From Planctomycetia bacterium (GTDB lineage: Bacteria > Planctomycetota > Planctomycetia > Pirellulales > Thermoguttaceae), in assembly GCA_030527205.1 (NCBI GenBank), contig JAUNBG010000008.1:1-64000 (forward strand): 64,000 nt of DNA. The letters run 5' to 3'. Position 1 is the stretch's first letter. Every line of letters begins with the position of its first letter. The notes beneath the pieces were generated by a model. That model did no database searches. It was not told the DNA's origin and saw only the letters and a list, made by a program, of their open reading frames with translations. Shown here piece after piece: positions 45,069-54,111 of the stretch. Both the position numbers and the translations under genes were made by a program.

Positions 45069-45881
45069 ATGAGTATTGGTCAAGAAGGACATTTAGTCGC
45101 GGCAATAACAGGAGCGTCAAGCGGTTTTGGAAAAGAGTTTGCTTTTCAACTTGCCGCCAAAGGTTATGATCTTTTTTTAGTAGCGCGGCGTCAACATATT
45201 CTCGAAGAATTGAAGCAGAAGCTGGAGTTCCAATATAATATTGCGGTTGAGATAATGAGCGCTGATCTTGCTGATATGAATGATTTACAACGAGTTGAAT
45301 CCAAACTTTCTTCCATTTCCTTATTAGAGTTCATGATCAATAACGCAGGATTTGGCGGCAATCGCGAATTTCCTGACGTTGATATTGATCTTGAAACCCG
45401 AATGGTTCAGGTTCATTGTCTTGCGACAATGCGATTATGCCGGGCAGCGCTTCTCCCAATGGTCAAACGTCAATCCGGTCGGGTTATTAATGTTGCCTCC
45501 GTTGCCGGTTTCTTTAGCGGAGCTGGCGCCGCTGATTATACAGCAACAAAATCTTATTTGATAACTTTTTCAAAGTCTGTTTATTGCGATGTTCGTTTGA
45601 AAGGAATTCGCGTTCAGGCTCTTTGTCCAGGATTTGTGAAAACGGGTTTTCATAGCGCCGAATCAATGAAAGGATCAACTATTCCCCAAAAGGTTCCCAG
45701 TTTTTTATGGCTTTCAGCAAGCGATGTTGTTCGAACATCATTAAAAGCAATCGAACGAACCTTTCCGTTTTATCGCGTCATTTGCATTCCGTCATTGCGT
45801 TATAAGTTGATTGCCTTTTTTGGATCGGAATCCCTTTTTGCCCCGTTTCGCATTCTTTTTTCCAAGGGAACGATTCGATAA
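45069..45881 (+). CDS. Short-chain dehydrogenase/reductase
   Basis: 270 residues from ATG at 45069, with AAAAGG upstream; a TTGACG/TATTAT pair (45001-45031, 19-base spacing) may be its promoter. Cofactor motif TGASSGFG (about 14-21) and NNAGFGG are present. The active site shows the catalytic Ser in NVASVAGF and the YTATKSY pair (about 157-161). Members oxidise or reduce alcohols, ketones or acyl groups with NAD(P)H. The substrate cannot be deduced. The C-terminal 30 residues are hydrophobic and may touch the membrane. The esterase gene follows 29 bases later, so the two are probably cotranscribed. Confidence 0.88.
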   Translation: MSIGQEGHLVAAITGASSGFGKEFAFQLAAKGYDLFLVARRQHILEELKQKLEFQYNIAVEIMSADLADMNDLQRVESKLSSISLLEFMINNAGFGGNREFPDVDIDLETRMVQVHCLATMRLCRAALLPMVKRQSGRVINVASVAGFFSGAGAADYTATKSYLITFSKSVYCDVRLKGIRVQALCPGFVKTGFHSAESMKGSTIPQKVPSFLWLSASDVVRTSLKAIERTFPFYRVICIPSLRYKLIAFFGSESLFAPFRILFSKGTIR

Positions 45882-45910
45882 AATAACGTTTTTAGAAATC
45901 GAGGAAATTT

Positions 45911-46768
45911 ATGAAAATTAAATGGCTTCCAATACTTTTTTTAATGTTTTCGACAGCAATATTGAGTTACGGATCAACTGTCCGAGGAGCGGATGACAAA
46001 ATGAAGGACTCAGAAAATCCTGTTGGTCAACAGATATTGAAAACAGCAACTCTCCCAAACAGTTTAAGTCTTTTTCGTCCCGGCGATAAACTTCAACGTT
46101 TGGGCGAACCGGAACCAATCGATGAATCGCAAACGGAAGAGATTAAATATTGGTTGTTCATTCCGGAAAATGAATCCGCAAAAACGGAAGACGGTTTTCC
46201 CCTTCTGCTGTTTCTTCATGGAATGGGAGAACGCGGCGATGATCCAGAAAAAGTTAAGATTCATGGACCGGCCAATATTCTTGAAACCGATAAAGCTAAA
46301 GATTGGCCATTTCTAACAATTTCTCCGCAATGTCCAAATGGGAAATATTGGTCGCCGCTTCAACTTTTGAAATTATTGGATGAAGTCGAAACTCTTTATC
46401 CGATTGATAAAAGTCGCGAATATGTAACCGGTTTGAGTATGGGAGGATTTGGAACTTGGATGCTCTTGATTGAAGACGCTGATCGTTTTGCCGCTTCGGC
46501 GCCGATCTGCGGCGGAGTTGAGGCCGAAGAAGCAAAGCTTTTGCTCGATTATCCGATTTGGATTTTTCATGGAAAAGAAGATTTTGCCGTTCCGGTCAAA
46601 TATAGCATTGACGCAGAACTTGCCATTCAATCAGCAGGCGGAGATAAAGTCAAATTAACCGTCTATCCCGGCGTTGGTCATAATTCCTGGGTTCCCGCCT
46701 ATAATGATCCCGAACTTTATCAATGGTTCTTGAAGCATATCAACCCTTTAAAAAAGAATAAAAACTAA
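45911..46768 (+). CDS. Secreted alpha/beta-hydrolase (predicted esterase/peptidase)
   Basis: 285 residues with a signal peptide (MKIKWLPILFLMFSTAIL, ending VRGA). The fold shows the oxyanion segment LLLFLHGMGERGDD, the nucleophile elbow GLSMGGFGTW (serine at about 177), the acid in HGKEDFAVPV and the histidine in GVGHNSWVP. It resembles the COG4099 group of predicted peptidases and the feruloyl-esterase/PHB-depolymerase type. Such enzymes often trim esters from plant polysaccharides, in line with the exported sugar enzymes here. Substrate not determined. CGAGGAAA precedes the ATG. Confidence 0.88.
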   Translation: MKIKWLPILFLMFSTAILSYGSTVRGADDKMKDSENPVGQQILKTATLPNSLSLFRPGDKLQRLGEPEPIDESQTEEIKYWLFIPENESAKTEDGFPLLLFLHGMGERGDDPEKVKIHGPANILETDKAKDWPFLTISPQCPNGKYWSPLQLLKLLDEVETLYPIDKSREYVTGLSMGGFGTWMLLIEDADRFAASAPICGGVEAEEAKLLLDYPIWIFHGKEDFAVPVKYSIDAELAIQSAGGDKVKLTVYPGVGHNSWVPAYNDPELYQWFLKHINPLKKNKN

Positions 46769-46808
46769 TTCGGTCTCTTTTGATTCTCATTGCAATTTTT
46801 CCCATTTT

Positions 46809-46870
46809 AACGAAGTCAGAACCGTCAAAGGCTTTTCTTTAGCGATCTTCCTCTGCGATCTGACTTCGTT
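46809..46870. terminator. 12-bp perfect inverted repeat between convergent genes
   Basis: AACGAAGTCAGA at 46809-46820 pairs exactly with TCTGACTTCGTT at 46859-46870 across a 38-base loop. It lies between convergent genes and could end transcripts from both sides, though long-looped and without a clear T-run. Confidence 0.45.
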
Positions 46871-46949
46871 TCGGGATTGCGATTCCAGCTGTTCTGCTTT
46901 GGATCGCCTTAAATACGGTTTCAAAAAAATATTTTGACCTTTTCGCTTC

Positions 46950-49169
46950 TTATCGCAAAACCGGTTTCTTGAAAATCAGCGAACTTGAACTATTATTGGA
47001 ATCCTTCTTTTCCGCCGTTGATTTCTTCGTTACGGAAGGCGACTGGTCCAAAACATTCAGATTTGACTCGCTCTTTTTTTCCGCTAAAGAAACGTCGTTT
47101 GTTTGCATTGCCAAATTTGAAGTTGTTGAAGGAACCGGCGTCCAATGACTTTCGGATTCTGTTGCATTCCTGGTCATTACAGTTTTTTGAGTTTCTTTTT
47201 TAATGGACGGAATCGAATTGTTTTTTGAAATTCGTCCATTCCATTGATTATCCTGGCTGATATCATTCGTTTTTTCTTCGTTTATGTCCAGAACTTGTGA
47301 CGAATCCAAAGCATTATCATTAGAAATATTATCCAACGGCGGCAAGGCAAGCGTAAACTCGGATACTTCTTCCTGATCTTTTTTCGCGGAAGAAAGAGGG
47401 CTGACTTTTTGAACATTAACTGACGAAGCTGAAGATCCAAATTGGCGGGCTGTTTTATCGAATTGATGCAACAAAACAATTGGATTTTTCGCATTCGCAT
47501 TTGACTCAGAAACATTTAGCGCAAAATCGTCTTCGGGATCAGAACTTTCTTCATTTTTGGAATCCTCTGTTTTCTGAATCTGTAACGGTTGGGGATTATT
47601 GTTATGAATCGATAAAGGACGATTATTGGATAAATTTAATGGCAACGGTCGATGAATCAAAACTTTGGATTCGCTTTGCTTGTCCGAGGTTGCCTCTTTT
47701 GATATGGAGTTCAGTTTCAAGGAAAGTTGAGGAATGATATCAATGCGATTCGGATTGATTTGTTCAACAGAAAGAGGCGGAATAGTTGAAACGGTTCGTT
47801 CGTCAATAGGCTTTGCGTTCCTGGGAATTTCATTTGTTGATCCCGTTAAAGGATTGGAATTATTGGAATCGCTTAGCGAAAAATCAATTGAACTAAAAAC
47901 GTCCTGATTTGATAATGCCGAAGGCGCAAATAATTCCGGCGAAGTCAATTCTTTTGTTGCGGCGTTCGATGATCGCGAAAACGTTCCGCTTTTGGCAATT
48001 CGTTGTTGATTTTGATTCTGCATTGAGACCAGTTCTGCGACTTCATTTGCCATTTTATCCTTGACTGGTTTATTAATCAAATTATTCGATGTTTTGTTCG
48101 TTACGATCCCGGTTTGAGCCGTCGGCAAATTGGCGGCTTGATTCTCTTTTCGTGACAAAATTCGAGCGTTTCCGCCGAGAGGTTGATTTTGTTTCGACTG
48201 CAATTGATAAGCAATAACTTCTCCATTGGCTCTTGAGTAATATTGATTGCCAACGCGATCAACCGTCTGCAAAAATGCTTGTTTTGTTTCCGAAGAAATT
48301 TTTGTTGATTGTTGAATAAGATCTTGAAGTCGAGCGGGATTTTCTTCCGCTGTTTTAGATATTCCATTAACAAAATCAATTGTTTGTTCAAAATTCATAT
48401 CAGCGACTTTGCCAATAAGCGGCTGAAAGACGCGTCCCATTAAATCAGCTCCAATGTTTTTAACTCGAATAAAACTGTCCATTCGACAAATGGCAATCGG
48501 TTCCATTTTTTGATCTTCTGTGTATCGAATTTGAAGAATAATGACAATTTCCCCTTCAAGCGGACGCGGAATCAACGGACCTTGATAAACCCCATTGCAA
48601 TGAGCAATCAGAAGTTCATTGTCATGATATAAAACCTGAACATGACCGGCTGTTCCTGCAGATTCTTTCAAATAAAAATAATTGGGAGCAAGTTCTTTCA
48701 ACGAAATTTGAGCATATCCCAAAACTTCCCAAAGGGCAACGACAACATCGGGATGACAAAGGAGAAAATCGAACATTTCCGGATTACAAAAACCGCCGGA
48801 CATCGGAAGTCGACGATAAATCGTGTGATCGCGAATCAGAGATTCAATTTTTTCCCGACTCTTGGCTTCAAGCAAATTCCAAGGAATTTTTCGTATCGCT
48901 TCATTCGCATTTTCCCGACTTGTTGACGCTTTACTCAAATCATCAAACGATTGACGCGACGAAGCGGCAGTCCCATTATTTTTGGGTTTGATTTGGGTTT
49001 GTTTATTGAAGTTGAAAAAGCCCTGTCTTTTGGCCTGGGCGCAAACATTTTGTTCCGTAAAAATCAAAGAGAACATTTGCATAATAACGAAGAACAAAAA
49101 AACAATTCCTATTCGGTTTTGACGTCGAACGATTTTGTTTGTTGCCTGGATAATTCGATTTGTTTTCAT
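46950..49169 (-). CDS. Exported hypothetical protein with conserved N-terminal domain and low-complexity tail
   Basis: About 739 residues from the ATG at 49169, chosen because it gives a membrane-export segment (about 17-40, ending NVCAQA). Residues about 60-320 are ordered and contain HTIYRRLPMSGGFCNPEMF, LLCHPDVVVALWEVLGYAQI and an Ile/Arg-rich stretch. They look like a conserved planctomycete domain of unknown function. The remaining 400 residues are Asn/Ser/Gln/Lys-rich with little order. There is no strong ribosome-binding site. No enzymatic motif is visible, and a cell-envelope role is only inferred. Confidence 0.65.
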   Translation of the reverse strand: MKTNRIIQATNKIVRRQNRIGIVFLFFVIMQMFSLIFTEQNVCAQAKRQGFFNFNKQTQIKPKNNGTAASSRQSFDDLSKASTSRENANEAIRKIPWNLLEAKSREKIESLIRDHTIYRRLPMSGGFCNPEMFDFLLCHPDVVVALWEVLGYAQISLKELAPNYFYLKESAGTAGHVQVLYHDNELLIAHCNGVYQGPLIPRPLEGEIVIILQIRYTEDQKMEPIAICRMDSFIRVKNIGADLMGRVFQPLIGKVADMNFEQTIDFVNGISKTAEENPARLQDLIQQSTKISSETKQAFLQTVDRVGNQYYSRANGEVIAYQLQSKQNQPLGGNARILSRKENQAANLPTAQTGIVTNKTSNNLINKPVKDKMANEVAELVSMQNQNQQRIAKSGTFSRSSNAATKELTSPELFAPSALSNQDVFSSIDFSLSDSNNSNPLTGSTNEIPRNAKPIDERTVSTIPPLSVEQINPNRIDIIPQLSLKLNSISKEATSDKQSESKVLIHRPLPLNLSNNRPLSIHNNNPQPLQIQKTEDSKNEESSDPEDDFALNVSESNANAKNPIVLLHQFDKTARQFGSSASSVNVQKVSPLSSAKKDQEEVSEFTLALPPLDNISNDNALDSSQVLDINEEKTNDISQDNQWNGRISKNNSIPSIKKETQKTVMTRNATESESHWTPVPSTTSNLAMQTNDVSLAEKKSESNLNVLDQSPSVTKKSTAEKKDSNNSSSSLIFKKPVLR

Positions 49170-50123
49170 TTTTGATACTATATTGTTGTTTTCGCTGAAT
49201 TTGTCCCTTTGGATCGGGGATAAATGCAAACGTTTTCAAACATGAACAACAAATAATCGCTTTATTGCTGTCTTAAGAAAACGATAAAGGATTACATAAA
49301 CAACAATCCTTTTTCTCGCTAAACCTGGAATATTGCGTTTTCAATTTCTGCAATCCGGTCAACATCAGGCGGATTTTAAAGTCATTATTGTATTTGAGCT
49401 TGTTGAAAATCTTGGGCCGTTGAATTCCAGGCTTAACAACAAAGATCGAATTAATAAGACGCGAATGCGAATCATTTCGATTTCAATTAATCCAGCCATT
49501 CTTGACGACAAAAAATCGTCCTTCGTTGACGAACAGCAAACAAAATTCAAAAAATGATTAAAAATTTGAATATCAATCTGAGTTTTTAACGAGATCAAAC
49601 TGTTTCTTATCCTTTATCGGTCAATTCGATTGACGATTGTTATAATAAAACCAAAAAAATATTTTTTTTGTAAAAAATGTTTTTTAACAAAAGAATAACT
49701 TAGACCGAATTTGAATGATCGTCTCAATCCGCTTGGATTGACTTTGATTGATTCATTCTTGAGTTTCCAAAACATTGATCAAGGTTTTTTTAATTGAAAT
49801 GAATATTTCGATTGACAGAATCTGAAAATATCTGAAAATGAAGAATGTCTCAATATTATAATGATTGTTCTGACATTCTTTTTTGGAAAACCAGTTCATT
49901 GTTCCAACGTTGGAAAAGTCGACACAATTATTCAAAAAAGACATTAAAATGAGATCAATGTCGGTTTGGGCAACAAGCATTCGTCCTTTGTCCTCGGGCT
50001 TGGAAGCACAAAAAACGGGATTTTCAATCGAATGGAACACAGACTCATTTTGAAAATGATTTCGATCCTCTTACAAAAGATGAACGGTTAAATAACAAAC
50101 TCTGAAATAACAAGTTCTAGAAA
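49170..50123. other. Large divergent intergenic region
   Basis: About 950 A/T-rich bases between two divergent genes. The frames at 49333-49557 (plus) and 49753-50040 (minus) have composition unlike the neighbours and no recognisable family. I see no repeat or RNA gene here. Confidence 0.35.
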
Positions 50124-51074
50124 ATGAAACAGACCTATTCAATTGAGCAATCTATTAATTATTGCAAGTTGATAACGAAGAATCATTATGAAAACTTTAC
50201 GGTTGCCAGCCGACTGCTTCCGCGTCGATATCGAAACGCTTTTTATGTCATTTATGCCTTTTGTCGTTGGTCGGATGATTTGGGAGACGAAACAGAATCG
50301 CCGGAAAAAGCTTTGAAATTATTAAACGATTGGGAAAAACAACTCGAGGAAATGTTTCGCCGAATCGAAACGCCAAAAATGCCCCATTCTGGTTTCAAAA
50401 AAAGAATAATCAATCGACCTGAAAATGACCGTCAATTTCTTGACGACAAAGCGTTTAAAAAACCTGAAATGGAATCATCGCAACAACTTTTTCATCCAAT
50501 TCTCATTGCCTTGGAATCAATTGTTCGACAATTTGAACTTCCGCGTCAACCTTTTTTTGATTTGTTGGTCGCTTTTCGTTCAGATCAACAAAAACAAACC
50601 TTTCGCTCTTTAACGGAATTAGAACAATATTGCCGCTTTTCTGCGAATCCTGTTGGCCGAATTCTTCTTTTTCTCATTTTGAAAACGCCAACGGAAAGTC
50701 AGCTTCAATATTCAGATCATATTTGTACAGCGTTACAATGGACAAATTTCTGGCAAGACGTTCGACGCGATCGGGAAAAAATGCGAGATTATCTTCCCTG
50801 CGATATTCAACAGCAATATAATTCGTTTCAAGATCAAATCAAAATGCTTGTTAAACGGACAAAAGAAGAATTCGAATGCGGACGACCGCTTTTGAAAACA
50901 TTGAACGGACGCTTTCGTTTCGAAATAAGTCTGTTTTTAGAAGGCGGAATGGCCGTTTTAGAGAAAATAGAAAAAATCAAATATCAAACCGATAAAATGC
51001 GACCGATTTTAAATCGCAACGATAAAATACGAATCTTCTTGCGTTGTCTGAAAAATTGGATTTTCAACCGATAA
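50124..51074 (+). CDS. hpnC: Squalene/phytoene synthase family protein, HpnC type
   Basis: 316 residues. HpnC-type motifs are ENFTVASRLLPRRYR near the start, the first aspartate cluster SDDLGDE (about 50-56) and the second in FWQDVRRDRE (about 210-219). HpnC converts presqualene diphosphate to hydroxysqualene in the HpnCDE route to squalene and hopanoids, which planctomycetes use. A Lys/Asn-rich insert of about 40 residues (near 85-125) is unusual. HpnD and HpnE are not in the window. The ribosome-binding site is weak. HpnC versus HpnD is a judgement from motif wording. Confidence 0.8.
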   Translation: MKQTYSIEQSINYCKLITKNHYENFTVASRLLPRRYRNAFYVIYAFCRWSDDLGDETESPEKALKLLNDWEKQLEEMFRRIETPKMPHSGFKKRIINRPENDRQFLDDKAFKKPEMESSQQLFHPILIALESIVRQFELPRQPFFDLLVAFRSDQQKQTFRSLTELEQYCRFSANPVGRILLFLILKTPTESQLQYSDHICTALQWTNFWQDVRRDREKMRDYLPCDIQQQYNSFQDQIKMLVKRTKEEFECGRPLLKTLNGRFRFEISLFLEGGMAVLEKIEKIKYQTDKMRPILNRNDKIRIFLRCLKNWIFNR

Positions 51075-51134
51075 TCAAAAAGTATTTCCCTTTCAAATCG
51101 GTTAAATCAAATCTTTCCGCCCAGAATTCGAAAA

Positions 51135-51169
51135 GACAGCGGATTTCCAAAAGCCGAAACCCCGCTGTC
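51135..51169 (-). terminator. Terminator for rplU (convergent with hpnC)
   Basis: GACAGCGG and CCGCTGTC form an 8-bp stem. On the minus strand it is followed by TTTTC, 54 bases after the rplU stop, so it fits an intrinsic terminator for rplU. Confidence 0.65.
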
Positions 51170-51222
51170 CTTATCAATTCCTCATAAACCAAGGTTCTCA
51201 ATAAAATTGCCGAAAAATAAAA

Positions 51223-51543
51223 TTAATCGGCAATAATTTCCTTGACCTTAATCTTGATATAGGTTTGTCGATGACCGGTCTTTTTTTTGCTGTTCTTGCG
51301 GCGACGAAACCATCGAATGACAAGTTTCGGTCCTTTGGCTTTGCATAAAACTTCAGCAACAATTTTAGCGCCTTCAACATAAGGTTGACCGATTTTCAGA
51401 ATTTCATTTTCCGAATCGCTCACAGCTAAAATGTTTTCCAAAACAAGATCGGTTCCCGGTTCAATTTCTCGGACGTCAACATACAGTTCTCTTCCAACTT
51501 CTGCTTTGTATTGATGACCGCCGTCTTTAAAAATTGCGTACAT
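51223..51543 (-). CDS. rplU: 50S ribosomal protein L21
   Basis: 106 residues from the ATG at 51543, giving the standard opening MYAIFKDGGHQYKAEVG. AGAGAAAGA precedes it, which favours it over a start ten codons upstream. L21 binds 23S rRNA. The family elements PYVEGAKIVAEVL and KGPKLVIRWFRRRKNSKKKTGHRQTYIKIKV are present. In most bacteria rpmA (L27) follows directly; here the next gene is hpnC on the other strand, so rpmA is elsewhere. Confidence 0.95.
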   Translation of the reverse strand: MYAIFKDGGHQYKAEVGRELYVDVREIEPGTDLVLENILAVSDSENEILKIGQPYVEGAKIVAEVLCKAKGPKLVIRWFRRRKNSKKKTGHRQTYIKIKVKEIIAD

Positions 51544-51862
51544 TTTTGTCTTTCTCTGAAATACTAACAACAATTATTATGATTTGTTGACAAAATTGAA
51601 AAACTGTCGCAATCTTTCTTTCAGACGCAACCAAATTATATCGGATTCGATAAAGATCAGGCCTGACGGTTACGAATCTTTCTTTGTCCTCAACAAATCA
51701 ATCAAAGCGCTCTTCGTTTTTCTTCCCGACAATGCGCTCGACAAAAACAGGAAAGGGAACCCTGATTTCCTTGCATCAAATGATAAAATCCCCGATAAAA
51801 AGTCGGATGATATTGATCAGGTTTAAGGGAACGAAACATATCTAATTCATTCTAAACGATTA
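51544..51862. other. Intergenic region between rng and rplU
   Basis: About 320 bases on the path from rng to rplU (both minus strand). It contains CGATATAATTTGG on the minus strand near 51640, a possible -10 element without a convincing -35, so rplU may have its own promoter. The plus-strand frame at 51584-51826 is not supported. Confidence 0.4.
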
Positions 51863-53461
51863 TTATTTCTTGTCCAGTCCCTCGGAATAAGAAAAAGGAA
51901 TGACTTGATTCGTTATATCGATACATTCCATTTCCAAATGTTCCGGCCAGACATCCGAACGACCTTTAATAATAATCGAAACATTGCCTGCTGTTTCAAT
52001 TTTTGCAAGTTGAAGCCGTTTTTTATTGTTCAAGTATTCGGCAACCTCCTCAACGACAACAACGTTGATTTGCGCAATCCCCCCTATATGACTGGCATTG
52101 CTGACATTTCGTAAAACTTCTATTGCCATACTGTCAATTGATTTAACAACTCCGCCGCCATTACAACAAGGACATTCCCGATAAACGCTTCGTTTCAAAC
52201 CGGGACGAACCCGTTGACGCGTCATTTCAATTAAACCAAAAGGACTGGTTCTCAATATTTTCGTTCGCGAATGATCTCGTTTGATTGCGTCCCGAAGCGT
52301 TCGTTCGACTGCTCGACGATGAACATCCTTATGCATATCGATGAAATCATTAACAATAACGCCGCCCAAATCTCGAAGGCGTATTTGACGAGCAATTTCT
52401 TTCGCAGCCCGCAAATTCATTTGAAAAGCTGTTTCTTCCGGAGAATCGCCCGTTCGAAAATTCCCGCTGTTGACGTCAATGGCAACCAATGCTTCTGTTT
52501 GATCAATGACAATGGAACCGCCGTCTTTAAGGGGAACTTTGCGCTGATTGATTTTGGCTATTTCGTGTTCCAATTTGTTTTTGGAAAACAAAGGTTCGCG
52601 CCCATTATAAAGCTTCAAACGATCCGTATAACGCGGCATAACCATTTCCAAAAACTCTTTGGCCCGTTGATAGGACGCTTCTTCATCTATGATAATCGAC
52701 TCAATATTCGACGTAAACATGTCGCGTATTGTTCGAATGATCATATCGCTTTCCGCATAAATATCGATCGGAGCGGGCAATTTTTTGATTCTCCGGACAA
52801 TAACCTTCCAAAGTCTCATTAAATAAGCCAAATCGCGAAGCAGTTCTTTTTTCGTTCGATCTGCCCCCGCTGTTCGAACAATAAATCCGAGCCCTTTCGG
52901 AGGAGAAAGTTCTTCCATTAAATGACGAAGTTTGCGGCGCGACGCTTCGCTTTCGATTTTTCGTGAAACGCCGACCCGTCCCAAAGAGGGCATCAGAACC
53001 AAATAACGACCCGGAATGCTTATATAAGTCGAAAGCGTTGGGCCTTTGGTTCCAATCCCTTCTTTAATAACCTGAACCAGAACTTCATCGCCGCGTTGAA
53101 AAACGTCTTGAATATTTGGTTTTTCTTTCGGACGAGGATAACCGAAACAGTCGCTCTCCAGATCATTCGATTTTTTGCGTTTGTCATTATTCTCTTCTTT
53201 GGGAACAAAATGAGTCGCTTGTTTGAAATATTGCGGTTCAACATCGCTGATATGAAGAAAACCATTGCGACCAACGCCAAAATCAACAAAAGCCGCCTGA
53301 ATACCCGGCTCGATATTGACGATGATTCCTTTATAAATATTTCCGACATAATTGTCGTTGGCGCTCCGTTCGACATACAATTCTTCCAAAACGCCGTCCT
53401 CGACAATTGCTATTCGACTTTCTTCGGGTTGTCGAACATTTATTAACATCTCCTGAGTCAT
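51863..53461 (-). CDS. rng: Ribonuclease G/E family endoribonuclease
   Basis: 532 residues. The S1 RNA-binding domain sits at the N-terminus (GNIYKGIIVNIEPGIQAAFVDF, FLHISDVEP). The DNase-I-like catalytic part has the metal-binding aspartates in VAIDVNSG (about 324-331) and VNDFIDM (about 368-374). The zinc-link cysteines are in ECPCCNGGG (about 430). It lacks the long C-terminal scaffold of RNase E, so RNase G is the better name. It processes rRNA and degrades mRNA. AAGGAAAA precedes the ATG. It lies 23 bases after its DUF2344 partner, a common arrangement, so they form one operon. Confidence 0.94.
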   Translation of the reverse strand: MTQEMLINVRQPEESRIAIVEDGVLEELYVERSANDNYVGNIYKGIIVNIEPGIQAAFVDFGVGRNGFLHISDVEPQYFKQATHFVPKEENNDKRKKSNDLESDCFGYPRPKEKPNIQDVFQRGDEVLVQVIKEGIGTKGPTLSTYISIPGRYLVLMPSLGRVGVSRKIESEASRRKLRHLMEELSPPKGLGFIVRTAGADRTKKELLRDLAYLMRLWKVIVRRIKKLPAPIDIYAESDMIIRTIRDMFTSNIESIIIDEEASYQRAKEFLEMVMPRYTDRLKLYNGREPLFSKNKLEHEIAKINQRKVPLKDGGSIVIDQTEALVAIDVNSGNFRTGDSPEETAFQMNLRAAKEIARQIRLRDLGGVIVNDFIDMHKDVHRRAVERTLRDAIKRDHSRTKILRTSPFGLIEMTRQRVRPGLKRSVYRECPCCNGGGVVKSIDSMAIEVLRNVSNASHIGGIAQINVVVVEEVAEYLNNKKRLQLAKIETAGNVSIIIKGRSDVWPEHLEMECIDITNQVIPFSYSEGLDKK

Positions 53462-53484
53462 TGATTTTCCTTGCTAGACAATAT

Positions 53485-54111
53485 TTATAGGAGACAGGTT
53501 TTTTTTCGGACAGGAAAAATGGAACGAAAAAGTTCGTTTCCCAATTCAAGGCAGTTCAATATTTCCCGAACGCCTGCTTCCGGCCCCGTTTGAGCTGCGA
53601 TTTCCAATTGTAAGCGATTCTGAATGTCCAAACGCATTACTCGAACGGGTTGACGAGCGTCAACCGTTTTGCCATTCGACTTTGTTGTTAAAACGGTCGA
53701 ACTTTGAAGAAACCGTTCCATATTTTCAAGCGTTTGAACCCGATAATGAGACGGAACATTCATCTCATAGCAAAAAGAAGCGGCTTGCGACTTTTTATCG
53801 GATGCGGAAAGAATCGTTGCTGAATGAAAAACGAGACCTTGGACACTGACTTTGTTTAAACAATCGAGAAGATTCGATGGATCACGCTCCTCGGTCAGAA
53901 TGATTTCCATAATTTCATCTTCGCTCGAATATCCAAGCGAAAGAGCGGAAACATAACTGACCCGTTGCTTCGGATGAAATCCTTCGCTCATGGCTAATGG
54001 CAATTGCGCGCGACGAAAAAGCCGCTCCATCGTTCGTAAAAGATCGCGATGTCCGATAAAACAAAGATTGCCTGACTTACTAAAATGTAACCTGATTCGC
54101 TGTCGAACCAT
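53485..54111 (-). CDS. DUF2344/TIGR03936 family protein
   Basis: 208 residues starting MVRQRIRLHFSKSGNLCFIGHRDLLRTMERLFRR. This matches the TIGR03936 (DUF2344) domain, found fused to or beside radical-SAM proteins and typically next to rng and rplU. Further elements are MSEGFHPKQRVSYVSALSLGYSSEDEIMEI. Function is unknown; a link to ribosome or RNA maturation is suggested only by gene neighbourhood. No radical-SAM gene is adjacent here, so it stands alone. No obvious ribosome-binding site precedes the ATG, but a stem-loop does. Confidence 0.88.
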   Translation of the reverse strand: MVRQRIRLHFSKSGNLCFIGHRDLLRTMERLFRRAQLPLAMSEGFHPKQRVSYVSALSLGYSSEDEIMEIILTEERDPSNLLDCLNKVSVQGLVFHSATILSASDKKSQAASFCYEMNVPSHYRVQTLENMERFLQSSTVLTTKSNGKTVDARQPVRVMRLDIQNRLQLEIAAQTGPEAGVREILNCLELGNELFRSIFPVRKKTCLL

